Positions 10,116-20,700 of a DNA stretch of 64,000 nt are shown here, one piece after another. Within the stretch, counting starts at the first letter, position 1; each line of letters opens with the position of its first letter. The notes below the pieces were generated by a model. That model saw nothing but the letters and a program-made list of their open reading frames with translations. It was not told the origin of the DNA and ran no database searches. The position numbers and the translations under genes were made by a program. Source of the stretch: Fasciolopsis buskii (Eukaryota > Platyhelminthes > Trematoda > Plagiorchiida > Fasciolidae); the NCBI GenBank assembly GCA_008360955.1, contig LUCM01002851.1, positions 62,001-126,000 on the forward strand, in the 5' to 3' direction.

Positions 10116-12612
10116 TGGGAGATAACGACGATGATGGTGATTTTGGCGTCGATCAGTCAGCGATTCACAAGTTCCGGATGGCCAAATTAGTAACAAATAT
10201 TCAATACCTATGCCCTCCATTAACGGGAACTCCAACTGTGCCACAAAGAGCGTCGGCGCACTGCAGGTAAGCCTCTCCAATCCAACATCGAATACGTTTG
10301 CCCTCCGACCCTATTCTACTGTATCAGAACGAATAAGCCCACAGCAGGGAGTACCCGAATAGCGAAACGTAAAACAATTCTTCGTAAATCAGGATCCGAA
10401 TTAGCATTTCGAGTGTCCAACACTAACCAATGATTTGTTTTGTCGCAGAGTGGAGCAGAATTCGGCACTCATTTTCAGCCCTCAGGTCAGATTCACATTG
10501 TTGTCATTCCAATCCGAATTTTTCATGACTAAAATCGTAATACCATTCAACGTGTTCGTACTGAAACTGAGCAGGATCGGTCCCTCCAATGCACCTTGCT
10601 TTCAGACAAGAACGGCTTTCGTTGACGTGTTTACTGTGGTCGTATGATGGCGAGTAATTAAATCATGCACCACGCATGACAACGACAACAACAAAGAAGC
10701 AAATAATAATGAGCCATTTAAAAGTCTCGTCTAACGAGATCATTCTGACCCAGATGTAAGCGGCGTTTTCTTTCTTTTTTTCTTGAAAGTATGCAACAGA
10801 TGAGATCTTTTGGTTAAATATCATGGAGTGTATTTGGGACACACGTATACTGAGTGGGGAATAAGCTACCTTTTGTGAATTCTTTGTCAAGCCGACTAAA
10901 GCGCGAACCGATCACGGCCTAAGCTTCTCCGGAGAACGGGACTGAGTGGATTGCCACGCATTTTGCTGCGGTTTACAGCCTCCCGTTGGGTGATCAACAA
11001 ATCAGAATCGAGCGAGTTCCCACGTCTAAAGTATGAAGGTTGTATGCAAGACTATGCAAAATTCGAGAAACATGTCAGCCTTATCGAATTCGTTGAACTC
11101 TGGCCAGAAAATAGAAGTGGCTGATCACACACACCGCCTGCTCAATGTCTGTTATGTGTGAGGTAACTGCACTGGTAGTGGACTCTGTGGCTCGCGATCA
11201 AGAAGGAACCAGTTAGACGAATGTGTATGTAAGTGCACTTGGTCACTGCACACAGTCCCACTGATATGAATGAACGATAACACGGAATCATTTTGCGAAA
11301 CCGGCCACGTTTCCTTTTAACCAAAAACATTCCGTTGGCCGAGATTTGGACAAACCGAACATTTGTAGGACGAGACTTACCTTTTTTCCGTAGGTCACTT
11401 GAGAAAAATATCATTGCAGTGTTTACCAAATCTCTCCTGAACACTTCAACTTCCTTCAGTTCTTATCTAAAAACAAGAAATCTCGGCAAACAATTTCGAA
11501 TAAAGATTTCTTTCGCACTTTTAAAGGTTCTGTTTAATCCCTCTTTCCCACACTTTTATTCCATACGCCAGGAATATTGCACACTCGGTCTTTGGAATGC
11601 TCCAATTTGAGCAAAATGGTATCCTTGATCGTCATTCCCCGAACTAACTTTAACAAAACTACATGTTTCCCGTTATTTAACGGCCTGTGAATATTGATTT
11701 GTGGTCTTGGGTGTTATTTTCCGTGACCTTCGGTTAAATAAACCTACCTTTTCTAGACAACCCATACCTTATACGAGCACATCACGCGTGGACTGCGTGG
11801 CTAGGTGTTCGACTTTACCGAGAAAACGTGTGTTCTTTCCAACCCAGGTCGTAGCATCGAAAAATCACCTCCGAGGCCATTGAACGACTGGGAAAACGTT
11901 TAAACTACACAATTGAAACTATTCGTTATACAATTGTCGCTCTTAAATCAGTAACAGTTAATAGAAAAGACAAATGCTCAGTTAACAATCGGATTATCGA
12001 CGAAGAATTAATAAGACCTTGTGGCGAATGGCAACGAACATGGTCCAGGTTGGACTGCTCAGGTGGTAACTGAGTGGGTCAGTTTCAATTGGCTTATATT
12101 GAGAAACCGAAAACAAGCGACAGTGGTTTTTAGACCGATCTGCACTTGCTTCACAACTATTGCTCAGCGTTAGTTTGCAATAATCCCTAGTGTGACAATG
12201 AACGTGAATCGGATTCACGGGAGGCGGCTGAATCCGAACAGTGTTTCCAACGGACGTAGATATTAAAGTTTCACGATCTGACCTGAACAATTGTTCTTCT
12301 TTTTGCTGAATAATCCCTGTATGAGGTTCGATATTCAATATCTCGTATTTATGATATTCTCCTTACAATCCGAAGCGGTGAGGACAATTTTGGGGGTCAA
12401 TGTGTATCCTTTTCGTTACTCTATAAAAGTATGGAAATGCACATTGTATATGTTCCATCAAGGGAGTAAAATGTGTTCCTGCGACTTGTCATAAGATTGT
12501 CAGAGCACAAAGAAATACAGTAATTACAACTAACAGTCGAGTTCGGACAGGCCGTAATGAATTGTGACGAAATCGAATGATCGTTCGCCTGGAAAAACCG
12601 CAGTGCATAAAC
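10116..12612. other. Unassigned sequence
   Basis: No gene or repeat recognised over about 2.5 kb. The longest frames (11293-11610 plus; 11994-12338 minus) are 105 to 114 codons without motifs or good splice borders. Confidence 0.4.
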
Positions 12613-12615
12613 ACG

Positions 12616-12640
12616 CACAAACACACACACACACACACTG
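12616..12640. repeat. (CA)n microsatellite
   Basis: Short CA run. Confidence 0.9.
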
Positions 12641-13205
12641 TAAGGAATAATCTTACAATCGGACGGAACCGCAGAGGACCCTGGCAATAGCACTAAACTC
12701 GCCAGTATTGGAATTAGTAGGGCGCATCTTCTGGGGAAGACTCCAGCTAACTGCTGGAAATTCCTCCGACGAATGCAGATTTGCGTACGAGCTCAGCTAA
12801 ACTACCATTGGTGCAGAAGTGCCTTTAAATAGATTCCACTTTGAAAGCACCCAATGATTCGTGTAAATCAGATAGATGTTTTTTCTCGACCACACTTTGG
12901 AAATACACCACTATTTCCCCGAATAAGAAAATCTACTTAGATCTTCCGCATACTTATACAAATGGTTGAAAAACCCATTCTCTGACAGAATCGAATGCAC
13001 GAAAGGTGACAGAAAAAATGCCAGGTATCTGTTAACACGTGTCACTTTTCTTTAGGATATTGTTATCCCTTCTTCTTTAGTCTAAATCTGTAACGGCGGT
13101 TTATCTACTTTCCATTCATCCATACCTTTTGAGCGTCCCGGCAATGATGTTCCGTTTGGACGTGTCTTCGATTAGTCAGATATTACTAGATTTAATCAAC
13201 ATTGC
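12641..13205. other. Unassigned sequence
   Basis: Nothing recognised. Confidence 0.4.
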
Positions 13206-13238
13206 GTGCATGAATCTGTGACATATGTTCCAATCAGC

Positions 13239-13733
13239 ATGGTCATTTATAAAAACCTCGAAACATCTACAATGCACATATTGTCTCACTTCGTTGTGCT
13301 CCCGCCGATTTTGACTTCTATCACCGGCTCTGTTCCCTTCACATGGGCAAACCGTGAGAAATATTTCGTAACATTTTGGAGTCATTCTTGGATCTCGAAA
13401 CAGCTGCGTCGTCCACTTCCTGGCAAAATAGGGAATTACGCACCAATTCACTGTCTTGCGTTCTATCATGTTTGTGTAAAAACCGCATACTATCAAGTCG
13501 ACTTCGATTCACATATACTTTTTATTATCCATCTCGGTAGACGGATTTCCTTTCCGTACGATTCTCCCGTCGTATTTCCATTTTTAATTAAAGAAATCCC
13601 ATCACTCCTCACGGCAACTTACGCCACCATCAATGCAACCCTGATGATCATTAATCCTATACTAAAATACTCTGGTTTGGTTTGCTGTCTTTCGCACCAT
13701 CGATTACTCGGAAGCATGGTAAACAAAGAATAG
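13239..13733 (+). CDS. Long open frame of unknown status, 164 codons
   Basis: One of the longest non-repetitive open frames in the window. The first ATG is at 13239; the frame is open from 13206. The translation is rich in Ile, Ser, His and Phe and has no charged or repeated pattern, domain or signal peptide that I recognise. It ends with a normal stop and has no clear acceptor or donor. The opposite strand is also open over 13176-13496. A frame of this size is not unlikely by chance in 64 kb read six ways, so I give it low confidence as a gene. Transcript evidence would be needed to take it further. Confidence 0.15.
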   Translation: MVIYKNLETSTMHILSHFVVLPPILTSITGSVPFTWANREKYFVTFWSHSWISKQLRRPLPGKIGNYAPIHCLAFYHVCVKTAYYQVDFDSHILFIIHLGRRISFPYDSPVVFPFLIKEIPSLLTATYATINATLMIINPILKYSGLVCCLSHHRLLGSMVNKE

Positions 13734-14262
13734 CGGATAAAAATTCCAGACACCGATTACGAATTACGTAGATGAGGATAGATTCAGGATTTAAATATCT
13801 CACTGGCAGCGACATTGAGCCACATCATTTAGTAGCTCTGACTACCGCGTTTGAGGAACTCATGGAATCTACTTAAGCAATCTAACTTGTCCTAATCGAG
13901 TTTTTTTCTCCCACGCACTGATCAATGTACACGATAGGCCTGTTGGCATAAGTAATGCGTTCCGAACACCTTAACCCATTCCAGTCCAGTGTCTAGTCTA
14001 ACCAACGAAATGTGTGATCCAATCCCCAAAATACCCCTACCCATGAGTTGGCGATAAAATTTTCTCAACATATTCCGGCAACACTAGGAGGACATCAGTG
14101 TTCATACATCCCAATTGCTTGCACATCTTCCATCAGCGACGAGCCCATTCACGTGGGAGCTATTCAACAGTGAATATTTATTTTGCACTGTAAATTATTT
14201 TCCGCAGTTCATTCATGGCTAAAATGATTGGACAAAAATGTGCAAAGAGCCGGTATGTGAAG
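13734..14262. other. Unassigned sequence
   Basis: Nothing recognised. Confidence 0.4.
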
Positions 14263-14297
14263 TTAATAATAATAATAGTAATAATAATACTAATTTC
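14263..14297. repeat. (AAT)n microsatellite
   Basis: Imperfect AAT run. Confidence 0.9.
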
Positions 14298-15701
14298 GAT
14301 GTGTAATTTTGCGAAAAAAGACAGCGAACCTGTGCGCACATGCGCTTCCCCATAGCTGTATCCACCGCCTCCACTGTGAGGAATCGCCGTCTCCAGGAGG
14401 AAATCATTCTCACGAACAATATTGACTCTCCCTCTCTCTTTACACGTAGCCCATTTCCAATCAGTGTGTCGCCACCGGCTGTTCCATACACAGCATGAAA
14501 TCTACTCAACAGTCATGCCACCCACGTGAAACGCATACGGGGGGAGTAACAAAAAGTGGTATTATTAACAAACGCACATGTCATCCCGCTGATCGTGGTT
14601 GCTGTGTCAAGAAGGCCTTGAACTTAAGATTGTTCAAAACTTGGATAAACCATGACCAATTCCGTACCACATGGTCCATTGTTCTTGTCGCACTCAAATA
14701 CCACGTGTTCTTGTGATCCGTTCACATTCTGCCCCTTCCCGTTGGACTAGCCAGTCCGAAGCTCGTTGCTTCAATCAAATTGGAAAAAGGAGTGAGTGGT
14801 TGATCGACCGACTGACTGATTGTTGTCGTTCACCCCCATGTCCTTGAGTCAACTTTTGCTTACGAGATCCAGATGATACAAACCACCCACCCGTATTCTG
14901 TTACGTCTAGGTTCGTTCGCCTCCAGGTCGGATTCGTTTTGTCTTTTCTGAATTACAGAGACCAGTCCTATCCCACCGAGCACCACCACTCCACGGTCTT
15001 GGTTGCGATGGTCACCCATCCCCCTCTGGGCGATCCAGTCAGTCAGTTAGTCAGTAAGAAATATTTTTCAAGTCGTTCAGGCTTCGTTTGTGAAAATTCA
15101 AACCACCACATGGCTTCATTTACTTCACCAACACTCACCCCCTGGCGTTTTTTTACCCTCACATCGATAGTGGTGGGAGGAAGTTGTTCAGTCTTGTTAC
15201 TATGGCCCATTAGCTTGCATGCCTCCGGATCAAGTGAAGTGACCAGGATGAAGGTGAAATAAACCGTGCCCGAGTCCGCGTAACCCTGGCAATTCTCATT
15301 TGGCTGTTTTTTATTTGCATTGAATAACCACTGTTTGACTTATTGCTTTTCCCCCTCTTCTCTCACTGGTCACTTTATGGCAATTGTTTTTATTTCTCAG
15401 AATTTTGACAATATGATTCAACGAGCACTGAGTTCAGTCGCAAACGTGGCACCCGCATTCTCACCAGTGGGTGTTTTGGCGATTCGTCATATCGAATACT
15501 ACGGGCGGTTTTAGATAAACAGAACGAATAAAGAATTTATTATGCATAGTGTAGTGTATGGGCAAGAGAATAAACATTTCCCCTCCTTATCCATAGACGA
15601 TATTACTAACCGTCAAAACCGAAAATTTAACATCATGTGTTCTCCCGGTGAACAGTAGTCTTGACTAAACTTTGAAAACCACCAACAACCCCTACTGGTG
15701 G

Positions 15702-15704
<3 letters not shown>
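14298..15704. other. Unassigned sequence
   Basis: No gene recognised. A 129-codon plus frame at 14873-15262 shows no motif. GACT/GATC-type tetranucleotide words at about 14798-14823 and AGTCAGTCAGTTAGTCAG at 15036-15053 resemble the array at 17666-17768. Confidence 0.4.

Positions 15705-15775
<71 letters not shown>
15705..15775. repeat. Compound (AT)n(GT)n microsatellite
   Basis: About 40 bp of AT followed without a gap by about 30 bp of GT. Confidence 0.97.
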
Positions 15776-15777
<2 letters not shown>

Positions 15778-16296
15778 TGGAAGCTCTTCGTCGAAGAGAC
15801 CATAGAAGAAACACACCTATGATTCGTTGATAGTTCTTTGTCAGTTTGACTGAGCCAACCTTAGATAGATAAGCGTGTGTTTGAAATCCAGAGATAGCGT
15901 GCTTACCGGACTTACGAATCGATATGGCGGAATGGTTAAGTGTAAACTTTCTCTTTCATTGTGTTTGGTTCGAACTACAGTGGCTACTGTAGGTAGCTGT
16001 AAACGTTCGGGTGTCGCATAAACGTCTCACAAGCATCTCTTCAAATCCACATTTTCGTAAGTAAGCAATCAGACTTGCAAATTGTGTAACCCAGTAACGT
16101 GATCACACTGTGAATACTCGTTTTTAGAGAACATTAGCTGGTTTCGCGATGAAATCGTCCGCTGATTTCGTGCTGACTTTGGCGGCGGTAATGCCCATAC
16201 GATGAAAATAACTCTAAGGTTGGTACTGACTTTTGAAAACTCGAGGTTGTTTGCAATCGGAAAGTACCGTGACAAACAGTGATAGGACAACACAAG
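15776..16296. other. Unassigned sequence with weak tRNA-like words
   Basis: Around 15925-15985 there are box A-like (GCGGAATGGTTAAG) and box B-like (GGTTCGAACTA) words at plausible spacing, but no acceptor-stem pairing was found. This may be an old SINE; I do not call it a gene. Confidence 0.3.
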
Positions 16297-16297
16297 T

Positions 16298-16452
16298 ACT
16301 TGACCGGCGGTTGCCAAACGGTCAGTGTCGTAGTGTTTGTACACGAAGGTCGCTGGTTCGAATCCTCTTACCGCCGGTCAATTTCTCTCACTCGGCAGCC
16401 GGCCGCTGGCCACTGTTGCCTTCCTTGATATTCATGTGCATTAATTAATAAA
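16298..16452 (+). repeat. tRNA-derived SINE-2 copy
   Basis: A tRNA-like body with box B GGTTCGAATCC at 16355-16365 is bracketed by a perfect 11-bp inverted pair, TTGACCGGCGG at 16300-16310 and CCGCCGGTCAA at 16371-16381, like an extended acceptor stem. The 3' body (GGCCACTGTTGCCTTCCTTG) ends in GTGCATTAATTAATAAAAGA. Compare 28495-28670, which has the same order of parts. Confidence 0.75.
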
Positions 16453-17665
16453 AGATGAAACAATGTGAAAATGAAGCTACTGTGAAATTAGTGGACACTG
16501 GTAGCTGCTGGATGAGTACTTAGAACATCTACTGCATCAAGTATAACCGACGATGTCCATAGGCAACTAAAAGATATTCTCGGCATGCCAAGTTGACGAA
16601 GCCAGCGAAATCAAATAAACAGTGATAGCCAAACTAATGGATAGTTGTTTTTGGCAAACATTTCCAACCGTTGTAATGAATTTTTGCAATCTCGGTACGT
16701 TTCTGCCGCCATCGAACGACACCATGATCAAAAATTCGATAACGAAATCGATTACAGTACTTCGAACAAACGTCAAGCGAAAAGAAGTCACAGTAACAAA
16801 CCGTTCCGGTTGAGCAACACCCGGCAACATACCACAAATATGAAAATAGGGTTAAGAATTTGGACATTCAAAGCAATTCTTTCAATCAGGATCTGACGGA
16901 TCTTGAAAATCGTTAATTTGATCTACGATGCTCGCAGATTTCCAAAGTGATCGAGACTTAATTTTGCACCTCCTAGAATCGAATTAGCCGTAAGCCTATT
17001 CGTGTGAATCACCTGTGTGACTAAACAGAAAAAACCAAAACTACAGAGTTGAATTATATTATGCGTTGGTCATCTCAATGAGTGTTAAGGTAGATGACAA
17101 TGAGAAGAGACTTCCAGTATCATAATGGGCAATAGAGAAATCGACTGACCAGATAGTTTGGTTGCTAGGGTAACATGACCATCATACTGATGATAAATTT
17201 CGTCCTATAAATCAATTTTCGACTCACAAAATTACAAACATTAACACTTTTTAGACTGCGGCGAGTATTATCACCAACCCGGTCTGTTGAAGCAAACGCT
17301 GGATGAACATGTTCTTTTGATCGCGCTAGTATTAACCACTGATGTGGGCATATACGGTCTATCCTGTTCGATTATTAACACATTCAACGTGGTTTGACAT
17401 AAACCACTATTTTTTCGTGGATCTCCAATAGTCCAGCCTCTACACAGTCACTGTTCGTTCAGTTCCTACTGCCGCCAATGAACGTATACCCCACGTCCAG
17501 TGCCTGTTTCTGTTTAATTTAGCCGTTTCCGGTCGCAAAGTAATTTCCTGTCCTGTTCGTACAGAGATCTGATTTATAAAACGCCCTAACGATTGTGCGT
17601 ATCCCGTGGACGTACACGTTAATGTGCGGTCTGGATTCGCGTTGGTCATTCCGTTTTTTCACTGT
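16453..17665. other. Unassigned sequence
   Basis: Several overlapping frames on both strands at 16567-16896, all under 90 codons. No motif or repeat recognised. Confidence 0.4.
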
Positions 17666-17768
17666 AATTGACTAACTGATTGACTAGTTGGTCGGTTGAC
17701 TGGCTGACTGACTGATTGACTGGTTGATCGGTTGACTGGCCGACTGACTGGTTGGCTGCATGACTGAA
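17666..17768. repeat. Degenerate GACT/GATT tetranucleotide array
   Basis: About 100 bp built from TGAC, TGGT and TGAT tetramers (GACTGACTGATTGACTGG and variants). Confidence 0.88.
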
Positions 17769-18554
17769 GACTTGGAGGATGGTTATCATCTATCCATCTT
17801 CTTCATGCTCAGTTTAGACAGTCTGTATGAAAGACATTTTGTCAGGTGTTGATACTCTGATTTTGGTTCCGATCACGACAGGTTTGACAAAACATTTTTT
17901 GCTGAATAATCATCGGTACTAGCACTGAGCCCGTAAACCAAATGAAACGAGTCCAGTAGGCTAATCAGTCTGGTATCTAGAATCCCACCAGGGGGATCCG
18001 ATTCACACATACACACATACCCATCTCAGATAGTAACTACACTGGAGATGACCTTTTTACTGATCGTCCGATTAGCAGTTAATTCGTGTCGATTTACAAC
18101 TTCTTTATTACGCACTACACTGTTTTGGCCCGTCACGAATGCACGTACACGGTATCCGACTAAACAAGTGTGATGCTAGCAGGCATAAACTTAGTAACGT
18201 CATTCGATTTCAGACTTGTTTGTTTGTGTGTGTGTGTGTATTTGTTTGTTACGGTACATGTTGATATGCTTCTGTTTGTCTGCTGGCATGTTTTGCATTG
18301 CTTGTGGAACACAAGACAGCATACATCCGGTGGAGATGACAGCATGTCTAAAAACATTCACAGCAACATTCCCGTTGACGGGAGAAGTCCCGTCAAATCA
18401 GTCTACGATTCGGCCATCACGGACTGATGATACTGACCAACAGTACCACCAAAATGGCAACGATCATTTCGCACCTTGTAAACGATAATTGTGATGACCA
18501 AAAACTTTATCACTAACTTGAACAACGCTGCTACCACCACCACAATTATCGACA
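17769..18554. other. Unassigned sequence
   Basis: A short GT run lies at about 18221-18239. Overlapping plus frames at 18170-18488 are partly microsatellite-encoded. Nothing else recognised. Confidence 0.4.
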
Positions 18555-18555
18555 C

Positions 18556-18590
<35 letters not shown>

Positions 18591-18591
18591 A
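18555..18591. repeat. (CAT)n microsatellite
   Basis: About 12 CAT units, poly-Asp or poly-Met on the minus strand. Confidence 0.95.
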
Positions 18592-19288
18592 CGTCGCATC
18601 TTTTGTCCACGAGATTGACCGGAAAACCGATGCATTTCTTCAACTGGTAAAATTTCACCAAGTGAAATAATTTAATTGCCATGGCAGATTAGGGAAGTAT
18701 GGTTGACGTTTGTTACCCTCTTGCCATGTGTGTAAGTATGTTTGTACGTGTGTGGACGCATCTATGGATGTGCATCCGGTCACTTGCCCCGCAGAGTTTC
18801 AGTGAATGGATTCGATCACGTAATACCTTAATTAAATAACAAGCAGTTTTTTGTAGACGTCACGTTCGATTAGGTAGTGAAGCGGTTGGGAACCGGGTAC
18901 GTGGCTTGTAAGTAAGAGGCTCCTGAGGTTGGGGGGGGTGGTAACTGATGAAAAGCCTTAAAATCGTGCAGAATACTGGTCTACGTGCAGAGCATCTTAC
19001 GCTAATGTGGAGGGTACAGATGTGGGCAAATACGCGGAAACACTGATTACCATGTGGACTGAAAGGAAGGAACAATCGGTGACCCACGTGACTCAGGTGT
19101 GTTAATCATTTTGGAGTCTGCTTGTCGTTGATTGTCGTCGGGACACCATAAACCAGCAAAAGTCTTTAAGCCGAATGTAGTTCGCAACTGACAGTTCGCT
19201 AAAAAGATTGTATTTGGTCAAGCGAGTAATCGGATTCTTCCACATTACATTGTGGTTTCGTACAGTTACGCACGCGTACACACACTCA
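18592..19288. other. Unassigned sequence
   Basis: Nothing recognised apart from a run of eight Gs near 18933. Confidence 0.4.
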
Positions 19289-19290
19289 TT

Positions 19291-19324
<34 letters not shown>

Positions 19325-19325
19325 A
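19289..19325. repeat. Compound (CA)n(GA)n microsatellite
   Basis: CA run joined to GA run. Confidence 0.95.
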
Positions 19326-19353
19326 TAGCGGCATGCGGCAATAGTTACCTCAC

Positions 19354-19835
19354 ATGTTTTCTGAGTGCAATCCCCAATCCCGTTGTGTGCACTTAAAACT
19401 GAAATCAGAAATTCATGTACAGGCCATACAGACAACTTCACATGTTTATTTTTCTTTTCAGCTATTGGATGGCCGCGGGATAACACTGTCAGCGCTCGTG
19501 AGAAACCATCTGTCAGAGCTAGCAACCACAACAGAAGTGTTCCATTGTCCCGCAGGCTATTCGAATTGTCTTGTGCGTGTAAACTTTGTTCATAGAGCAC
19601 TTCGCCAAAAATGTCGAACAGGAGTAAGTTTTTCTCCCTCTCTAATATTAACCTATAGAAAATGCTATGTAGATTGTCACGACCCGGTAGAATAAACTGC
19701 CTTATTGATCTACCTGCCTTATGTCTCATGTCAAGAAAGTTCAACCCCTTGGGAAAACACTTCTGGTACACACCCATGACCAGGAGTCGTTATCTGCATT
19801 CCGGCCGTTTCGATGTCAAAATCGGTTCACAATAG
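19354..19835 (+). CDS. Candidate small multi-exon gene with tiny introns, unknown product
   Basis: Three open blocks are separated by two candidate very short introns. Block 1 starts at ATG 19354. Candidate intron 1 is 19417-19461 (45 nt, GTACAG to a T-rich TTTTTCTTTTCAG). Block 2 is 19462-19623. Candidate intron 2 is 19624-19658 (35 nt, GTAAGT to CTATAG, pyrimidine-rich). Block 3 is open from 19659 to TAG at 19833-19835. Both junctions are phase 0 and block 3 has no stop in the joined frame. Introns of about 30-45 nt are known from some flatworm genes. Block 3 is basic (RLSRPGRINC, MTRSRYLHSGRF). I recognise no family. The reverse strand is also open over 19286-19777, which argues for caution; it could be an element relic. 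Confidence 0.33.
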
Positions 19836-20563
19836 CTCCAATTTATCGTGCACAACAAAACATTCTTTTTCTTCTGTCTACAAAACGCAGACTAGAAACA
19901 AAGCAAATCAAGTCCTTTTTGTCAGTAGTATGTCCCACCTAAGGATGGGTGGACAAAATTTCCCCGAAATTTCACGACCGGCTGATCCTCAGGTATGCGT
20001 ACTCGGTATTCTCCTGTCCAACCAACTTCCGACTAATCACTGTGATTCGCAGATGGACATATTATCCATTCACTCTTTTACTTATTCAAATGAGGATTTA
20101 GGAAAGCCAATCAGCTTATTTTGTTCAGAAGAGATGAATAGTAAACAGACAGTCTGAGTGAATGACCATGCCATAGATGGACGTTGAGGCATAGAATCTG
20201 ACAAATAACATACTTGGTACCCAGTAACCTGTTTCAATTCTGATCGTCTTCCGAAAATTTTTGTTCATTTCATCAAATCAACAACTTCCTCCGGTTCTCG
20301 AGATTCCATTTCACGTATGGTTACTAATACTAATAACAACACTACTAGTAATAATCAGAATAGCATAAATGCCAGTTTGGGGAACATTAATTTTGCTAAC
20401 CAGTTCCAAACCCGTTTAGTTCACAATTATGTAAATTCCCCACCGCAAAGGCAAATTCTATTCTCACATCGATTTTCGACATAACGAGAACAAGTGACAT
20501 TTGCTTTTGGCACCTACGACTGTGTAGACATAATTATCAACTGTTGATTCCAACCACTACTCG
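19836..20563 (+). other. Open frame with a possible 60-nt intron; otherwise unassigned
   Basis: A plus frame is open from 19813 to 20157. Inside it, 19993-20052 looks like a 60-nt intron: CAG/GTATGC donor, GACTAATCAC branch-like word, TTCGCAG acceptor. Its length is a multiple of three with no stop, so the frame is open with or without removal. Product unknown. 20158-20563 holds nothing recognised. Confidence 0.22.
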
Positions 20564-20700
20564 ATGGCATTGGTCAAACAGATAAGGTCGTGACCTCTGG
20601 TCACGAGAATTGCTGGTTGGAATTTTCCCACTGCCGATTAACTTCCGCGATCTGCAGTCGTTCCCTTTCCAGAAAATAATGTACACTCGCATTTTGCCAA
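20564..20700 (+). repeat. SINE-2 relic
   Basis: ATTGGTCAAACAGATAAGGT aligns with the box A region of SINE-2, and GAATTGCTGGTTGGAATTTT with its box B region. The following CTGCAGTCGTTCCCTTTCCA aligns with the 3' body. Strongly diverged. Confidence 0.5.

Noticed and set aside
15915..15990. Possible tRNA gene
   Set aside because: Box A- and box B-like words are present, but no acceptor-stem pairing or anticodon arm could be found.
19286..19777. 163-codon minus-strand frame starting with ATG
   Set aside because: Its last part is microsatellite-encoded and it has no recognisable motif; the plus strand has splice-like signals. It is not excluded, only less likely.
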